Positions 16,766-26,606 are shown, counted from the stretch's first letter. The stretch: DNA of 64,000 nucleotides from Rhizobium sp. TH2 (GCF_024707525.1 NZ_CP062231.1:496001-560000), one strand, 5' to 3'. The notes: a model not told the origin generated them from the sequence alone. Made by a program: numbers and translations.

Positions 16766-16916
16766 TACTTTTCCATATTGCGTGTAGGGAGCCTCCCGAG
16801 CCCTGCCATTCCTTGAATGTATGCCCGTCGCCCTGCATGGAAAAGTTCTTGTTCCCGCAGCTCATCGCCACGAGGCTTTTTAGAGCCATGGTCCAGTTCG
16901 GATGAATGCTGATATA

Positions 16917-16938
16917 TTACATTACTGTAACGTTGTAA
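16917..16938. promoter_or_regulatory. nested inverted repeat upstream of the small HTH gene
   Basis: TTACA and TGTAA flank a region containing the short palindrome TTACTGTAA. It lies in an AT-rich stretch about 150 bases upstream of the ATG at 16765 and downstream of the AraC-type gene. It could be an operator; no binder is assigned. Confidence 0.25.
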
Positions 16939-17005
16939 TTCACATGGCGCGCCAAAATTTGTTCACTTGCCACAATTTTAGGCCGAGTGAAATTGGCTAT
17001 GAGCT

Positions 17006-18040
17006 TCAAGCGGCCGAAACATTGGCCTTGCGATATTCGCGGGGTGTAATTCCGAACCAGCGCATGGTCGAGCGGGTGAACGCGCTGGCCTGCGAATAAC
17101 CGAGCCGCAGTGCGATCTCGGCGGCGCTGAAATCCGTCTCGCTGAGCAGCTTTTGAGCCAGGTCGCGACGGACCTCGTCGCGCAGGTCGGCGAGGCTGGT
17201 GCCGCCTTCCGACAGGCGGCGTTGCAGAGTGCGCTCCGAGACATGGAAATAGTCCGCTGCTTCGGCAAGATTGATACTGCTCTCCGCTATGCGCGTGAGG
17301 ATGAACTCCTTGAGCTCGTCGGCGAAATCGGGCGTGTCCGGACGCGCCGGACTGAGCGCGGTGCATTGCAGGTCCATGAGCTGGAACAAGCGGGGATCGC
17401 CCTTTGGATTTTCGACATTGAACAACTCGGCTGGCAGCCGTATCGAATTGATCCGTCGCTCGAAGTTCACACGCCGCGGCAGGCGCTCACGAAAAGGCGT
17501 GATATTGCGAGGCTTTGGGCGCTCCATGCCGATTTCGATCGCGTCCACGGCGGCACCCAGCACATCACGCAAGCGCATCGTGATCAGCCCCATATTCATG
17601 TCGACGAACTGGTCGCGCTTGACGATCAGCGGCGAAAAGGTCCAGGCGAATTCCGCTCCCTGCTCGTTGACCGTCAGTTTCGAATAGCTCTTCTCGGAGA
17701 CATAGGAATGGTGCGCGGCCATGAAGCGAAACATATCGAGCGCCGTGGGTGCCGCCATCAGGCCGAAACCATAGGGTCCGGATGAACCCGGGCGGAAGAC
17801 ATCGATCGATTTGAGCGCGAAGGCCTCGTCCTTGGTGATGAGGGCGCAGGTCTCGAGAAGGCGGCAAAGGCGGTCCAGGCTGACCCGGCCCGTGAGGTCC
17901 TGGAAGACCGCCGGGTCGAGGCCCAGTGCGGCATAAATTGGTTCGACGTCTATGCCATACGCCTTCACGGCCTCACCGACGGCCGACGCGAGCCCCGACG
18001 CTGCGGTATAACGATCGCTTGCGGTTTCTTTCTGAGGCAT
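17006..18040 (-). CDS. AraC-family transcriptional regulator
   Basis: A 344-residue regulator with an N-terminal ligand-binding domain of the OruR/VirS type (residues 20-210; GLDPAVFQDLTGRVSLDRLCRLL and YGFGLMAAPTALDMFRFMA) and a C-terminal double HTH (about 235-335; NLAEAADYFHVSERTLQRRL, SAAEIALRLGYSQASAFTRS). Such proteins activate catabolic or stress genes, but no obvious target operon lies beside it. It is preceded by an AT-rich promoter region (18041-18119). Confidence 0.92.
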   Translation of the reverse strand: MPQKETASDRYTAASGLASAVGEAVKAYGIDVEPIYAALGLDPAVFQDLTGRVSLDRLCRLLETCALITKDEAFALKSIDVFRPGSSGPYGFGLMAAPTALDMFRFMAAHHSYVSEKSYSKLTVNEQGAEFAWTFSPLIVKRDQFVDMNMGLITMRLRDVLGAAVDAIEIGMERPKPRNITPFRERLPRRVNFERRINSIRLPAELFNVENPKGDPRLFQLMDLQCTALSPARPDTPDFADELKEFILTRIAESSINLAEAADYFHVSERTLQRRLSEGGTSLADLRDEVRRDLAQKLLSETDFSAAEIALRLGYSQASAFTRSTMRWFGITPREYRKANVSAA

Positions 18041-18119
18041 TGGCGTAAAATGTTAAAAAATTGGCACCAAAAGGTAATATAGGCCGATTTGCGGTAAAGT
18101 CCACAAAAAACTACAACCT

Positions 18120-18146
18120 GCAATTGCTCATCCGTCGAGCAATTGC
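18120..18146. terminator. inverted repeat after the RsmC-like gene, possible terminator
   Basis: GCAATTGCTC (18120-18129) and GAGCAATTGC (18137-18146) are perfect 10-base inverted repeats around seven bases. On the minus strand a run of six T follows about eleven bases after the hairpin, so it may end the methyltransferase transcript, whose stop is at 18174. It could equally be an operator for the AraC-type gene starting at 18040. Confidence 0.45.
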
Positions 18147-18173
18147 TTGATATATCTGGTCCTGGTTGCAGGC

Positions 18174-19187
18174 TTACTTCTTGCCCCAGAGAACCTTGTA
18201 GCGAGCGTTGCGCGCGGTCTCCCCGCTCGTGCGGAAATGCTCCTTGAGCGCGGGCTCGTAGGGCAGGCCGCGATTGGCGACCATCAGCAGTTCGCCGCCG
18301 GCCCTGAGCGCCTGCGACGCCGTCTTGATCATCGCCTGGCCAAGACCGGGCTCGGCCGCGTGACCCTCGTGAAACGGCGGGTTCATGACGACGAGGTCGT
18401 AGCGCGACTTGACCTCCTCGCGAGCGAGGTCGAGCCAGTGATAACGAGTTGCAAGCTTCGGGCAGAGGTGATCGACGTTCTTGCGCGCGGCGTTGAGCGC
18501 GGCGTGATCGGCCTCGTAGAGGTCGATGCCCTCGATGCCGGGAGAGAGTTCGGCGAGTGCGACGGTGAGATAACCCCAACCGGCGCCGAAATCGGCAGCG
18601 TGCTTCTTGTAGTCCTTCGGCAGATAGCGGGCGAGATATTGCGAGCCGGCATCCACCTCCGCATGCGAGAACATGCCAGGAGCGGTTACGAACTTGTCGG
18701 CGATGAAGCTCGGCTTGACGCGAAGCGCCGCAATAAGCGCATCGGCCTTGTCGGGACGGGCGAACCAGAAGGCCTGGGCGTGATACTTTGCCAGGTGCTC
18801 GGTCTCGACCTCGAGCGACTGGAGCCGCTTGCGCAGCGACTGCACGCCGTCTTCCTTCGATCCAGCGATGACAAGGCGGGCGCCGGGCTTGAGGCGCGAC
18901 AGCGCCTCAGTGACGAAATTCTCGTTCTGGCCGCGATGGCGGGTCATCAGGATCAGCGCCATGTCGAAATCGGTGCCGGTGATTTCCGGCTGGGCATCGA
19001 CGCCGCGCTTCATCAGGCCGTTATAGAGCGGGCGGAATGCCTGCACGGCTTCCATCTCCGCGCCAAAGCCGTCGGGCAGCGTGTAGCCGGCTTCGGCGCC
19101 GAGGAAGAGCACGCGCTCGCCTTCGGCCGGCGGCGTCAGCACATGGGTGTCGAACGGATGGAAGAGGGTCTTTACGGCGTCGCGCAT
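18174..19187 (-). CDS. RsmC-like class I methyltransferase (16S rRNA guanine-N2)
   Basis: A 337-residue protein with the RsmC/RsmJ-type two-domain layout: a degenerate N-terminal methyltransferase-like half (1-155) and a catalytic C-terminal half with DFGAGWGYL near 200 for S-adenosylmethionine and VVMNPPFHEG near 266. The NPPF motif marks methylation of an exocyclic amino group, in E. coli RsmC the N2 of G1207 of 16S rRNA. The first residues MRDAVKTLFHPF follow a good start at 19187. It is 73 bases downstream of pnp, beyond its terminator. Confidence 0.9.
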   Translation of the reverse strand: MRDAVKTLFHPFDTHVLTPPAEGERVLFLGAEAGYTLPDGFGAEMEAVQAFRPLYNGLMKRGVDAQPEITGTDFDMALILMTRHRGQNENFVTEALSRLKPGARLVIAGSKEDGVQSLRKRLQSLEVETEHLAKYHAQAFWFARPDKADALIAALRVKPSFIADKFVTAPGMFSHAEVDAGSQYLARYLPKDYKKHAADFGAGWGYLTVALAELSPGIEGIDLYEADHAALNAARKNVDHLCPKLATRYHWLDLAREEVKSRYDLVVMNPPFHEGHAAEPGLGQAMIKTASQALRAGGELLMVANRGLPYEPALKEHFRTSGETARNARYKVLWGKK

Positions 19188-19206
19188 GTCAGGTCTTTCC
19201 TAATAT

Positions 19207-19233
19207 GAAAAGGCGCGGGGTGCTCCCCGCGCC
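19207..19233 (-). terminator. rho-independent terminator after pnp
   Basis: GGCGCGGGG (19212-19220) and CCCCGCGCC (19225-19233) form a perfect nine-base stem around a four-base loop, followed on the minus strand by TTTTCATATT. It lies 27 bases beyond the pnp stop. Confidence 0.85.
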
Positions 19234-19260
19234 TCGTATTCTCTTGAAGGTCGGAGACGC

Positions 19261-21396
19261 TTATTCGGCGTCTTCGGTCTTCTTTTCGGCTGCGACTTCC
19301 TTGCCGGTCGCCTGATCGACGACCTTCATGGACAGGCGGACCTTGCCGCGCTCGTCGAAGCCGAGGAGCTTGACCCAGACCTTCTGGCCTTCCTTGACCA
19401 CATCGCCGGTCTTGGCGACGCGCTCGGAAGCGAGCTGCGAGATGTGCACGAGGCCATCGCGCGGGCCGAAGAAGTTCACGAAGGCGCCGAAATCGGCGAT
19501 CTTGACGACCGTGCCTTCATAGACCTGACCGATTTCCGGCTCGGCGACGATCGAATGAATCCACTTACGGGCCGCTTCGATTTCCTTGCCGGAGGACGAA
19601 GCGATCTTGATCGTGCCGTCGTCTTCGATGTTGATCTTGGCGCCGGTCTTTTCGACGATCTCGCGGATCACCTTGCCGCCCGAACCGATGACTTCACGGA
19701 TCTTGTCGACCGGAATGGACATGGTTTCGATGCGCGGGGCGAATTCGCCGAGCTGGCCACGGCTCTCGGAGAGTGCATTGGCCATTTCGTGCAGGATATG
19801 CTTGCGGCCACCCTGTGCCTGGCTGAGCGCGACCTTCATGATCTCTTCGGTGATACCGGCGATCTTGATGTCCATCTGCAGCGAGGTGATGCCGTCAGCG
19901 GTGCCGGCGACCTTAAAGTCCATGTCGCCGAGGTGATCTTCGTCGCCCAGGATGTCGGAGAGAACGGCAAAGCGTTCGCCTTCGAGGATCAGGCCCATGG
20001 CGATACCGGCAACGGGCTTCGCCAGCGGCACGCCGGCGTCCATCAGAGCGAGCGAGGTGCCGCAGACGGTTGCCATCGAGGACGAGCCGTTGGACTCGGT
20101 GATCTCGGAGACGATGCGCAGCGTGTAGGGGAACTGCTCGGCGGTCGGCAGCATCGGGCGAATGGCGCGCCATGCAAGCTTGCCATGTCCGATTTCGCGG
20201 CGACCGGGCGAACCCATGCGGCCGGTTTCACCAACCGAGTAGGGAGGGAAGTTGTAGTGCAGAAGGAAGCGTTCCTTGTACATGCCGGTCAGGCTATCGA
20301 CATACTGCTCGTCTTCGCCGGTGCCGAGGGTGGCGACAACGATCGCCTGGGTCTCGCCACGAGTGAAGAGGGCCGAGCCGTGGGTGCGCGGCAGGATGCC
20401 GACTTCAGACACGATCGGACGAACGGTTTCGAGATCGCGGCCGTCGATACGGCTCTTGGTGTCGAGGATATTCCAGCGAACGATCTTCGCCTGCAGTTCC
20501 TTGAAGACCGAACCGATGACGTCCGACGGGAAGGACGGATTGCCTTCGGCGTCGACGAAATGTTCCTTCACCTTTGCCTTGACGGCATCTACCGCGGCAT
20601 AGCGTACAGCCTTCTCGGTGTTCTTGTAGGCGGCGCGAAGTTCGGTTTCCGTGAGCTTCAGCATTTCGGCTTCGAGCTCGGAGTAATCCGGCGGGGTGAA
20701 GTCGCGCGGTTCCTTGGCGGCAGCTTCGGCAAGCTGGATGATCGCATCGATCACCGGCTGGAAGCCGCGATGGCCGAACATGACGGCGCCGAGCATGGTT
20801 TCTTCGTCGAGTTCCTTGGCTTCGGATTCAACCATCAGGACGGCGTCGGTCGTGCCGGCGACGACGAGGTCGAGCGTCGATTCGTCCATCTCGTCGAGAT
20901 GCGGGTTCAGCACATATTCGCCGTTGATGTAGCCGACGCGCGCGCCGCCGACCGGGCCCATGAAGGGAACGCCGGAGAGCGTCAGTGCTGCCGACGTAGC
21001 GACCATGGACAATACGTCAGGATCGTTTTCGAGGTCATGCTGCATAACGGTGACGACGACCTGGGTGTCGTTCTTGTAGCCATCGGGGAAGAGCGGGCGG
21101 ATCGGGCGATCGATCAGGCGGGAAACCAGCGTTTCCTTTTCTGAAGGACGACCTTCGCGCTTGAAGTAGCCGCCCGGGATCTTGCCGGCGGCATAGGTCT
21201 TTTCCTGGTAGTTGACGGTCAGCGGGAAGAAGTCCTGGCCGGCCTTCGGTGCCTTGGCGGAAACGACGGTGGCGAGAACGACGGTTTCGCCATAGGTGGC
21301 GAGAACGGCGCCATCAGCCTGGCGGGCGATCTTGCCCGTTTCCAGAATAAGCGGGCGGCCTGCCCATTCGATTTCGACCTTGTGGGTTTCAAACAT
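19261..21396 (-). CDS. pnp: polynucleotide phosphorylase
   Basis: A 711-residue phosphorolytic 3'-5' exoribonuclease, core of the RNA degradosome. Two RNase PH domains (about 10-230 and 310-540), then KH (about 555-615; [19 protein letters not shown]) and S1 (about 620-690; [17 protein letters not shown]) RNA-binding domains. The start at 21396 ([11 protein letters not shown]) has AAAGGA nine bases upstream; the frame is open up to 21534 but that part is not family-like. It follows rpsO with a 261-base leader. Confidence 0.97.
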   Translation of the reverse strand: MFETHKVEIEWAGRPLILETGKIARQADGAVLATYGETVVLATVVSAKAPKAGQDFFPLTVNYQEKTYAAGKIPGGYFKREGRPSEKETLVSRLIDRPIRPLFPDGYKNDTQVVVTVMQHDLENDPDVLSMVATSAALTLSGVPFMGPVGGARVGYINGEYVLNPHLDEMDESTLDLVVAGTTDAVLMVESEAKELDEETMLGAVMFGHRGFQPVIDAIIQLAEAAAKEPRDFTPPDYSELEAEMLKLTETELRAAYKNTEKAVRYAAVDAVKAKVKEHFVDAEGNPSFPSDVIGSVFKELQAKIVRWNILDTKSRIDGRDLETVRPIVSEVGILPRTHGSALFTRGETQAIVVATLGTGEDEQYVDSLTGMYKERFLLHYNFPPYSVGETGRMGSPGRREIGHGKLAWRAIRPMLPTAEQFPYTLRIVSEITESNGSSSMATVCGTSLALMDAGVPLAKPVAGIAMGLILEGERFAVLSDILGDEDHLGDMDFKVAGTADGITSLQMDIKIAGITEEIMKVALSQAQGGRKHILHEMANALSESRGQLGEFAPRIETMSIPVDKIREVIGSGGKVIREIVEKTGAKINIEDDGTIKIASSSGKEIEAARKWIHSIVAEPEIGQVYEGTVVKIADFGAFVNFFGPRDGLVHISQLASERVAKTGDVVKEGQKVWVKLLGFDERGKVRLSMKVVDQATGKEVAAEKKTEDAE

Positions 21397-21622
21397 GTTA
21401 TGTCCTTTGATGTGTGCGGGCTCGACCGGTTGTGACGCCGGGAAAGCCGCCTTGTTGTTATGCACATCACGGGCAAGACAGCGGGATGTTTCCGTGTGAT
21501 CGTGGCCGGATCGGCCGCGCGAAACAAACTGCAATCCTGCCCCATGATGGGCGGTTCGTCCTGCCTCCGGCCCATCCGGGAACAGGGTTGGCGCAGGAAT
21601 ATCCGGCGCGGGAATAAGAAAT

Positions 21623-21650
21623 CGGCGGAAGGGTGCGAACCCTTCCGCCG
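21623..21650 (-). terminator. rpsO-pnp intergenic hairpin/terminator
   Basis: CGGCGGAAGGG (21623-21633) and CCCTTCCGCCG (21640-21650) form a perfect 11-base stem with a six-base loop starting eight bases after the rpsO stop. On the minus strand it is followed by the T-rich GATTTCTTATT. As in other bacteria, the rpsO-pnp spacer probably combines partial termination with RNA processing; pnp may also have its own promoter in 21397-21600. Confidence 0.75.
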
Positions 21651-21657
21651 GAGTTTT

Positions 21658-21927
21658 TTAGCGGCGAATGCCGAGGGCGCCGATCAGCTTGGTGTAACGG
21701 GCTTCGTCCTTCTTCTTGAGATAATCAAGAAGCGAACGGCGGCTCGAAACCATCTTCAAGAGACCACGGCGGGAATGGTTATCCTTCTTGTGGGCCTTGA
21801 AGTGATCGGTCAGGGTGTTGATGCGCTCGGTGAGGATGGCAACCTGGACTTCCGGAGAACCGGTGTCGTTCGGGACGGTTGCGTATTCCTTGATGAGTTC
21901 AGCCTTGCGCTCAGTCGTCAGCGACAT
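21658..21927 (-). CDS. rpsO: 30S ribosomal protein S15
   Basis: 89 residues, complete and canonical: [30 protein letters not shown], then [15 protein letters not shown] and the C-terminal [17 protein letters not shown]15 is a primary 16S rRNA-binding protein that nucleates the platform of the small subunit. It lies in the truB-rpsO-pnp order but is separated from truB by a tautomerase gene on the opposite strand, so it must have its own promoter. Confidence 0.98.
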   Translation of the reverse strand: MSLTTERKAELIKEYATVPNDTGSPEVQVAILTERINTLTDHFKAHKKDNHSRRGLLKMVSSRRSLLDYLKKKDEARYTKLIGALGIRR

Positions 21928-22140
21928 CGGGACAATCCTTTCGAAATGTGGATTTTAAAGACGCCCAAAGCCGGGATGTCGTCCAGCTCTGGCCAGTGAA
22001 AGCAAAGAAAACCTCTGTGCTGGCGCGGCCTATAAACGAAATCATTGGGAAAGGGAAGAGGAGAGGTGGAATTCGTCCGGAACGGGGTGTGCGAAGCCAG
22101 TCCAGTTATGGTAGCGCTATCATGCGAAAGGGAGGACGCG

Positions 22141-22350
22141 ATGCCATACATCAATATCAAGATTACCCGCGAGGGCGCCACGCGCGCGCAAAAGGCCGAG
22201 ATCATCAAAGGCGTGACCGATCTCATGGTGCGCGTGCTGGACAAGGATCCGAACAGCACCTTCGTGGTCATCGATGAAGTCGCGCTTGAGGACTGGGGTG
22301 TCGGCGGCTTGCCGGTGGAGGAGTTCCGCAAGCTGCATGCCGGCGGCTGA
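22141..22350 (+). CDS. 4-oxalocrotonate tautomerase family protein
   Basis: A 69-residue single-domain tautomerase. After the start Met the catalytic Pro1 is present (MPYINIKITREGAT), with the typical STFVVIDEVALEDWGVGG near residue 39. Enzymes of this group isomerise enol-keto acids or dehalogenate; the natural substrate cannot be deduced. It sits on the plus strand between rpsO and truB, an accessory insertion into an otherwise conserved ribosomal gene order, and converges on truB with a 5-base gap. Confidence 0.92.
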   Translation: MPYINIKITREGATRAQKAEIIKGVTDLMVRVLDKDPNSTFVVIDEVALEDWGVGGLPVEEFRKLHAGG

Positions 22351-22355
22351 CCAGC

Positions 22356-23285
22356 CTAACCAAACACCCGCTTCGGCCGGAACTCGCCCTCTTCGATCGC
22401 GCCAATGGCGACGAGGTCGCCGGATATGGTGCAATAGGCCTCCGGCGCCGGCAGCGGTGCATCTCGCCCGCGCAGGATGATCGGGTTGCCGGAGCGGATG
22501 CGGCGTGCCTGGTCCTCGCTGATCGCGAGATGCGGCAGCGAAGAGAGTGCCTCGGACGTGTCGATCAGATAGGCGTCGAGTGCCGCCAGCCGCTCGTCAT
22601 GGTCTTCGATCGATTCGAGCTTCACCAGCTCGGCGAGCGGCACCATGGTCTCTTCGGCAAAAGGCGCGACATAAGAGCGGCGCAGGCCGGAGACATGGCC
22701 AAAGCAGCCGAGGTCGCGGCCGAAATCGCGCGCCAACGAGCGCACATAGGTGCCCTTGCCGCATTCGACTTCGAAATGCGCCTGATCCGCTTCCGCCTTG
22801 AGCAATGTCAGACGGTGGATTTCCACTTCGCGCGACGGGATTTCGACGGCCTCGCCGCCGCGAGCCAGATCGTAAGCGCGCTCGCCCGATATCTTGATTG
22901 CCGAGAACTGCGGCGGGATCTGCTCGATGACGCCGGTGTATTGCGGCAACAGATCGCGGATCGCCTGCTCGTCCGGACGTTTGTCCGAGGTCTGGGTGGC
23001 TTCGCCCTCGAGGTCGTCGGTCGAGCGTTCCTCGCCCCAACTGACGGTGAATTCATAGATCTTGCGGCCGTCCATCACGTAAGGAACGGTCTTGGTCGCA
23101 TCGCCGAGCGCGATCGGCAGCATGCCGGAGGCAAGCGGATCGAGCGTGCCGGCATGTCCCGCCTTCTGCGCCTTGAACAGCCACTTGATCTTGGAAACTG
23201 CCTCGGTCGAGCCGAAATCCACCGGCTTGTCGAGAATGAGCCAGCCGGAAATCGGCCTGCCCTTGGGCTTGCGGGGCTTGGACAT
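22356..23285 (-). CDS. truB: tRNA pseudouridine-55 synthase
   Basis: A 309-residue pseudouridine synthase that modifies U55 in the T loop of nearly all tRNAs. The catalytic motif [14 protein letters not shown] contains Asp49; the conserved [14 protein letters not shown] precedes it. The C-terminal PUA-like part (about 240-305) is present. Its ATG overlaps the rbfA stop by one base, so the two are translationally coupled. Confidence 0.96.
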   Translation of the reverse strand: MSKPRKPKGRPISGWLILDKPVDFGSTEAVSKIKWLFKAQKAGHAGTLDPLASGMLPIALGDATKTVPYVMDGRKIYEFTVSWGEERSTDDLEGEATQTSDKRPDEQAIRDLLPQYTGVIEQIPPQFSAIKISGERAYDLARGGEAVEIPSREVEIHRLTLLKAEADQAHFEVECGKGTYVRSLARDFGRDLGCFGHVSGLRRSYVAPFAEETMVPLAELVKLESIEDHDERLAALDAYLIDTSEALSSLPHLAISEDQARRIRSGNPIILRGRDAPLPAPEAYCTISGDLVAIGAIEEGEFRPKRVFG

Positions 23286-23692
23286 TATTCGCTGTCTTCC
23301 CCGCTGCCGCCGAGATCGCGTTGCACTTCCGGCGACTTCAGGAGTTCGTCGATCTTGCGGAAGTTCTCGAAGCTCGTGTCGTCCTTGAACCGAATTTCCG
23401 GCATATATTTCATCTGCCGCAGCGATGGGCCGATCCTGCCACGGATGAATTTCGCATTGCGATTAAGCGCCGCGACGATCTGATCGTGGTCCTTGGCGCC
23501 GAGCGGGGTCACGAACGCCGTGGCGATCCTGAGGTCGGTCGACATGCGGACCTCGGAGATCGAGATCACGGCGCTGTCGATCAGCGGGTCGCTGATCTCG
23601 CGCCGCTGCAGCACCTGCGTCACCGCGGAACGGACCTGTTCGCCCACGCGCAGCATACGCTGCGAGGGCGCGGAAGAAGTTGGTTTTGCCAT
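23285..23692 (-). CDS. rbfA: ribosome-binding factor A
   Basis: A 135-residue KH-type assembly factor that matures the 5' end of 16S rRNA. The family pattern [19 protein letters not shown], then [19 protein letters not shown] and [19 protein letters not shown], is complete. It normally follows infB, but here about 2.9 kb of other genes lie between, so a promoter is needed in 23693-23910. It overlaps truB by one base. Confidence 0.95.
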   Translation of the reverse strand: MAKPTSSAPSQRMLRVGEQVRSAVTQVLQRREISDPLIDSAVISISEVRMSTDLRIATAFVTPLGAKDHDQIVAALNRNAKFIRGRIGPSLRQMKYMPEIRFKDDTSFENFRKIDELLKSPEVQRDLGGSGEDSE

Positions 23693-23816
23693 TGTGTTCC
23701 AAAATGTGGGGCGCCAAACGCGCCCGCGTCTTCAAGCGCGGGTCAATGACTCTTTTGCGGCAAAAGGTCAAGACCGGCGGCAATCCGGAGTGCGGCCGGC
23801 ATCCAGCGTACTGAAA

Positions 23817-23836
23817 CAAATGTAACAGAACATTTG
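23817..23836. promoter_or_regulatory. inverted repeat between rbfA and the RTX gene
   Basis: CAAATGT and ACATTTG are perfect seven-base inverted repeats around AACAGA, in the 218-base region separating the divergent rbfA and RTX genes. It may be an operator or promoter element for either gene. Confidence 0.3.
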
Positions 23837-23910
23837 CCTGAATGGCGTTTGCGCGAAACAATCATGCGGCAAAAGCGCCTTCGAAAGAGTTTCAATGACG
23901 GAGAAAGACG

Positions 23911-25080
23911 ATGGCGATCGTAAAGCTGGACTACTCGGCCCTTCCGATGACGTCTGCTACGGCCAATACGACCTATGTGCTGGACGCCGACGAAAACAGG
24001 TCGATTGGTAGCGGCTTCATGTTCGACCTCGCAGCGACGCAAGGGTTGAAATTCGTGCTCAACGGCAGCCTTTATTCAGGGGGCGTGTTGTTCGACTACG
24101 GTACGACCGGGCAGCCCGCGCCGGCGATCCGGGTCAATGTCGGCAGCACCGCCTACATGGAGGGCGATAACGGAGCGTTCCTGATCGCCGGAGACGGAAG
24201 TGTTCTCCACAACGAGGGAACCATTGCTTCGAGCTCGAGCGTAGCGGTCGGCATGTCAGGGGTCGGCGTCAGGATGGAGAACGAAGGCACGCTCCTGGCT
24301 TTTGATGCAAGCGCCGTTCTGATGTCGGGCAGCGATCTGCACTTTGAGAATTCCGGCATTATCGGCGGCGGCGTCAGCATATCGAGCGCTGCTGGCTCGA
24401 CTTCGACCATTATCAATTCCGGCCTCATCAACAGCGCCGGCATAGCGGTATTGGCCGGCAACGGCGACGACACAGTCATCAACAGCGGGATCATCCGGGT
24501 CGGCGTGCGCATGGGCAATGGCGACGATCGTTTCATCGACAAGGGTGGCCGCGTCACCAGTGCCGTAGAGGGTGGTGCCGGCAACGATCTCTTTGTCATC
24601 AAGTCGGGTGATTTCGATCTGCGCGAAAGCAATGGCGGGGGCGACGACACCGTCAAGTCTTCGGTTTCCTGGGTATTGGATCAGGACTTCGAAATTGGCC
24701 GCCTCACCGGCAGCAAGAACATCAACCTGACCGCAAGCGATGATGGCACGTTCCTTTACGGCAACACCGGCAACAACAAACTCATCGGCGGGCTTGGCAT
24801 CGACCGGTTGGACGGCGGACGTGGCAACGACATCCTGACCGGTGATGGCAATGCCGACCAGTTCGTGTTCAAGGCGGGCTGCGGCAAGGATGTCATTGCC
24901 GATTTCGTGGATGGCGCGGACAAGATCGATTTGCAGAACTACAAGGGTATCGTCGCCTTCGGCGACCTCGAAGCCAAGCAGGACGGGAAGGACCTCGTGG
25001 TCGAACTCCAGGGCGGCGACACGATCACGCTTCGGAATTTTGACAAGGCGGACCTGTCGGCCGCCGACTTCGCGTTCTGA
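23911..25080 (+). CDS. RTX-type calcium-binding protein
   Basis: A 389-residue protein without a Sec signal. It carries scattered GNGDD/GAGND-type repeats (about 183-188, 202-206, 222-226, 243-246) and a C-terminal RTX block, GGLGIDRLDGGRGNDILTGDG at about 293-313, followed by FVF and IADFVDGADKIDL, the serralysin-type C-terminal module. That fits calcium-dependent folding after type I secretion. No HlyB/HlyD/TolC genes lie in the window, so the exporter must be elsewhere. No enzymatic domain is recognised; the first 180 residues look like a beta-rich repeat with many NSG and NEG turns. The usual GxGxD repeat is altered to AGCGKD at 322-327. Confidence 0.9.
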   Translation: MAIVKLDYSALPMTSATANTTYVLDADENRSIGSGFMFDLAATQGLKFVLNGSLYSGGVLFDYGTTGQPAPAIRVNVGSTAYMEGDNGAFLIAGDGSVLHNEGTIASSSSVAVGMSGVGVRMENEGTLLAFDASAVLMSGSDLHFENSGIIGGGVSISSAAGSTSTIINSGLINSAGIAVLAGNGDDTVINSGIIRVGVRMGNGDDRFIDKGGRVTSAVEGGAGNDLFVIKSGDFDLRESNGGGDDTVKSSVSWVLDQDFEIGRLTGSKNINLTASDDGTFLYGNTGNNKLIGGLGIDRLDGGRGNDILTGDGNADQFVFKAGCGKDVIADFVDGADKIDLQNYKGIVAFGDLEAKQDGKDLVVELQGGDTITLRNFDKADLSAADFAF

Positions 25081-25129
25081 CGGCAGGCAAGAAGTCCGAT
25101 AGCCGCAAGCCACCGTCGGGGCTGAGACT

Positions 25130-25516
25130 TTATTGTCCGCCGACAGTGACCGGCAGTGCCTTGTAGGTCTCGATCGTGATGCTGCCATTCGAGAGCAGAT
25201 CGACCGGCTGGTCGTTCTCGATCGCCGTCGCCTTGACGATAGTGAAGCCCGTTATGTTGCAATCGGTTTCGATCTTTGCCGTGTTGGCCCAGTTGAAACG
25301 CGCACCGCCCAGGCTTTCGAGCGTGATCGTCTGGTCATCGAGTTCGGTATTGCCGCTCGCGGTATTGGCCGGATCGAACTGCGGCCGCATGACGATGGCG
25401 AGACTGGAGTATTCGTGCTCGCTCTCATGAATCGCGAAGTCATAGGCGCAATAGCCCTGGCCACCGACCCAGGAATAGGTATTGACGAGGATGATGGTGA
25501 GGTATTGCGCGAACAT
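25130..25516 (-). CDS. hypothetical protein
   Basis: A 128-residue protein, MFAQYLTIILVNTYSWVGGQGYCAYDFAIHE, rich in beta-type sequence with many Thr, Ser and Asn and no clear signal peptide. I do not recognise the family. Codon use resembles its neighbours, and the antisense frame lacks family-like sequence. It lies between the RTX gene (convergent, 49 bases) and a response-regulator gene (86 bases upstream), so it may be regulated with either. Confidence 0.6.
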   Translation of the reverse strand: MFAQYLTIILVNTYSWVGGQGYCAYDFAIHESEHEYSSLAIVMRPQFDPANTASGNTELDDQTITLESLGGARFNWANTAKIETDCNITGFTIVKATAIENDQPVDLLSNGSITIETYKALPVTVGGQ

Positions 25517-25602
25517 GGGCGTCCTCCGACAGGATCAGCAGGATTTCTGCCTCTCGATGGCCTGGAATGTCAATCACATTGCCACCGCAGGATGATCAGC
25601 GG

Positions 25603-26010
25603 TCACAAATGCGGCGTATATGGTGACGGCGCAGTGCGGGGTATGACATGCATGGTCTGGTGGATGGCCGATATCAGCAATTCGGGCGGGCAGGGTTTCG
25701 GAAGCCACTTGCCGCTATCCAGCAGTTCGTCGGGTTCCTCCAGCGATTTCGGGATCGCCGAATAGATGAGAAACGGGATCTTGCGACCCTTCAGCACGCG
25801 CCCGATGCCCAATGCATCGCCGTCGCTGAATTGGATGTCCAGGATTCCAAGGTCCGGCGTATGATTCTCAAGCCAGCTTTCGGCCGCCGCAAGCGTGGCG
25901 AATTCAACGGTCAGGCCGAAGCCCGCCTCGTGCGCAATGAACTCCAGATCGAGCGCGATAAGGGGCTCGTCCTCCAGGATCAAGACTGTCTTCGTCGCGA
26001 GTCTTTCCAT
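25603..26010 (-). CDS. single-domain response regulator
   Basis: A 135-residue receiver domain: acidic pocket EDE at 13-15, phosphoacceptor Asp58 in LGILDIQFSDG, Ser in IYSAIP near 92 and Lys in KWLPKP near 111. There is no output domain, so it probably acts by protein contact, as in stress-signalling receivers of alphaproteobacteria. The ATG at 26010 (MERLATKTVLILEDEP) follows GGGGAAC; an ATG at 26034 is possible but less likely. No histidine kinase gene is nearby. Confidence 0.88.
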   Translation of the reverse strand: MERLATKTVLILEDEPLIALDLEFIAHEAGFGLTVEFATLAAAESWLENHTPDLGILDIQFSDGDALGIGRVLKGRKIPFLIYSAIPKSLEEPDELLDSGKWLPKPCPPELLISAIHQTMHVIPRTAPSPYTPHL

Positions 26011-26141
26011 CGATGTTCCCCATAACTCCAACACGGGCGGCTTAAGGGAAAGTCGCGTTCCGCCCCGATGTCACCCGATGTCCGCGGCATGGTCAAGGTA
26101 GCTATATATGTGGTGTGTTCCAGGCCCGGATTCCAGTTGGG

Positions 26142-26606
26142 CTAGCCCATTTTCTGCCGCCTGATCCGCTGCCATGTCAACAGTCCGGCAACGGCGGCGA
26201 AGCCGAGATTGCTGAGGATGTAGCGCGGGGAATTCTCGACGCAGCCTTCGCTGATCGCAGTTTGGTAATACGGGTTGGCGAGGTCGATCGAGAGGTAAGC
26301 GAAGGCATGGTATATCGCGAGACACAGGAACCAGGCGATCGCAGTCATCGTCGACCGCGTGCTGTTGCCGGCGATAAGCCAGACCAGGATCGCGCCGGTG
26401 ATCAGGCTGTCCAGCGTAAAGAATTTGCGGAACTGATCGCCATCCGGCTGGCCCTTGAGCAGGCTGTCGAGCACGGGCAGATGGTTGGCGAGATTGAGAG
26501 AACCGGTATCGCAGACGGCCGCCATAGCCAGGCCGGGCAACAATATGAGAATGGCGGCCGGAGCCGCCATTCTGAGAAGTGTCTTGATGCACGAACCCCG
26601 CATCAT
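26142..26606 (-). CDS. small membrane protein translationally coupled to infB
   Basis: A 154-residue protein with a signal-like hydrophobic segment (about 11-30, then [14 protein letters not shown]), two or three membrane segments (about 65-80, 88-108 and 131-146) and a basic tail ([10 protein letters not shown]). Two cysteines lie in the predicted extracytoplasmic parts. Its first ATG overlaps the infB TGA (reading ATGATG), so translation should be coupled. I do not recognise the family. Confidence 0.68.
   Translation of the reverse strand: MMRGSCIKTLLRMAAPAAILILLPGLAMAAVCDTGSLNLANHLPVLDSLLKGQPDGDQFRKFFTLDSLITGAILVWLIAGNSTRSTMTAIAWFLCLAIYHAFAYLSIDLANPYYQTAISEGCVENSPRYILSNLGFAAVAGLLTWQRIRRQKMG

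Noticed and set aside
19444..21144. 566-residue open frame antisense to pnp
   Set aside because: pnp is unambiguous; the antisense product has no family-like features.
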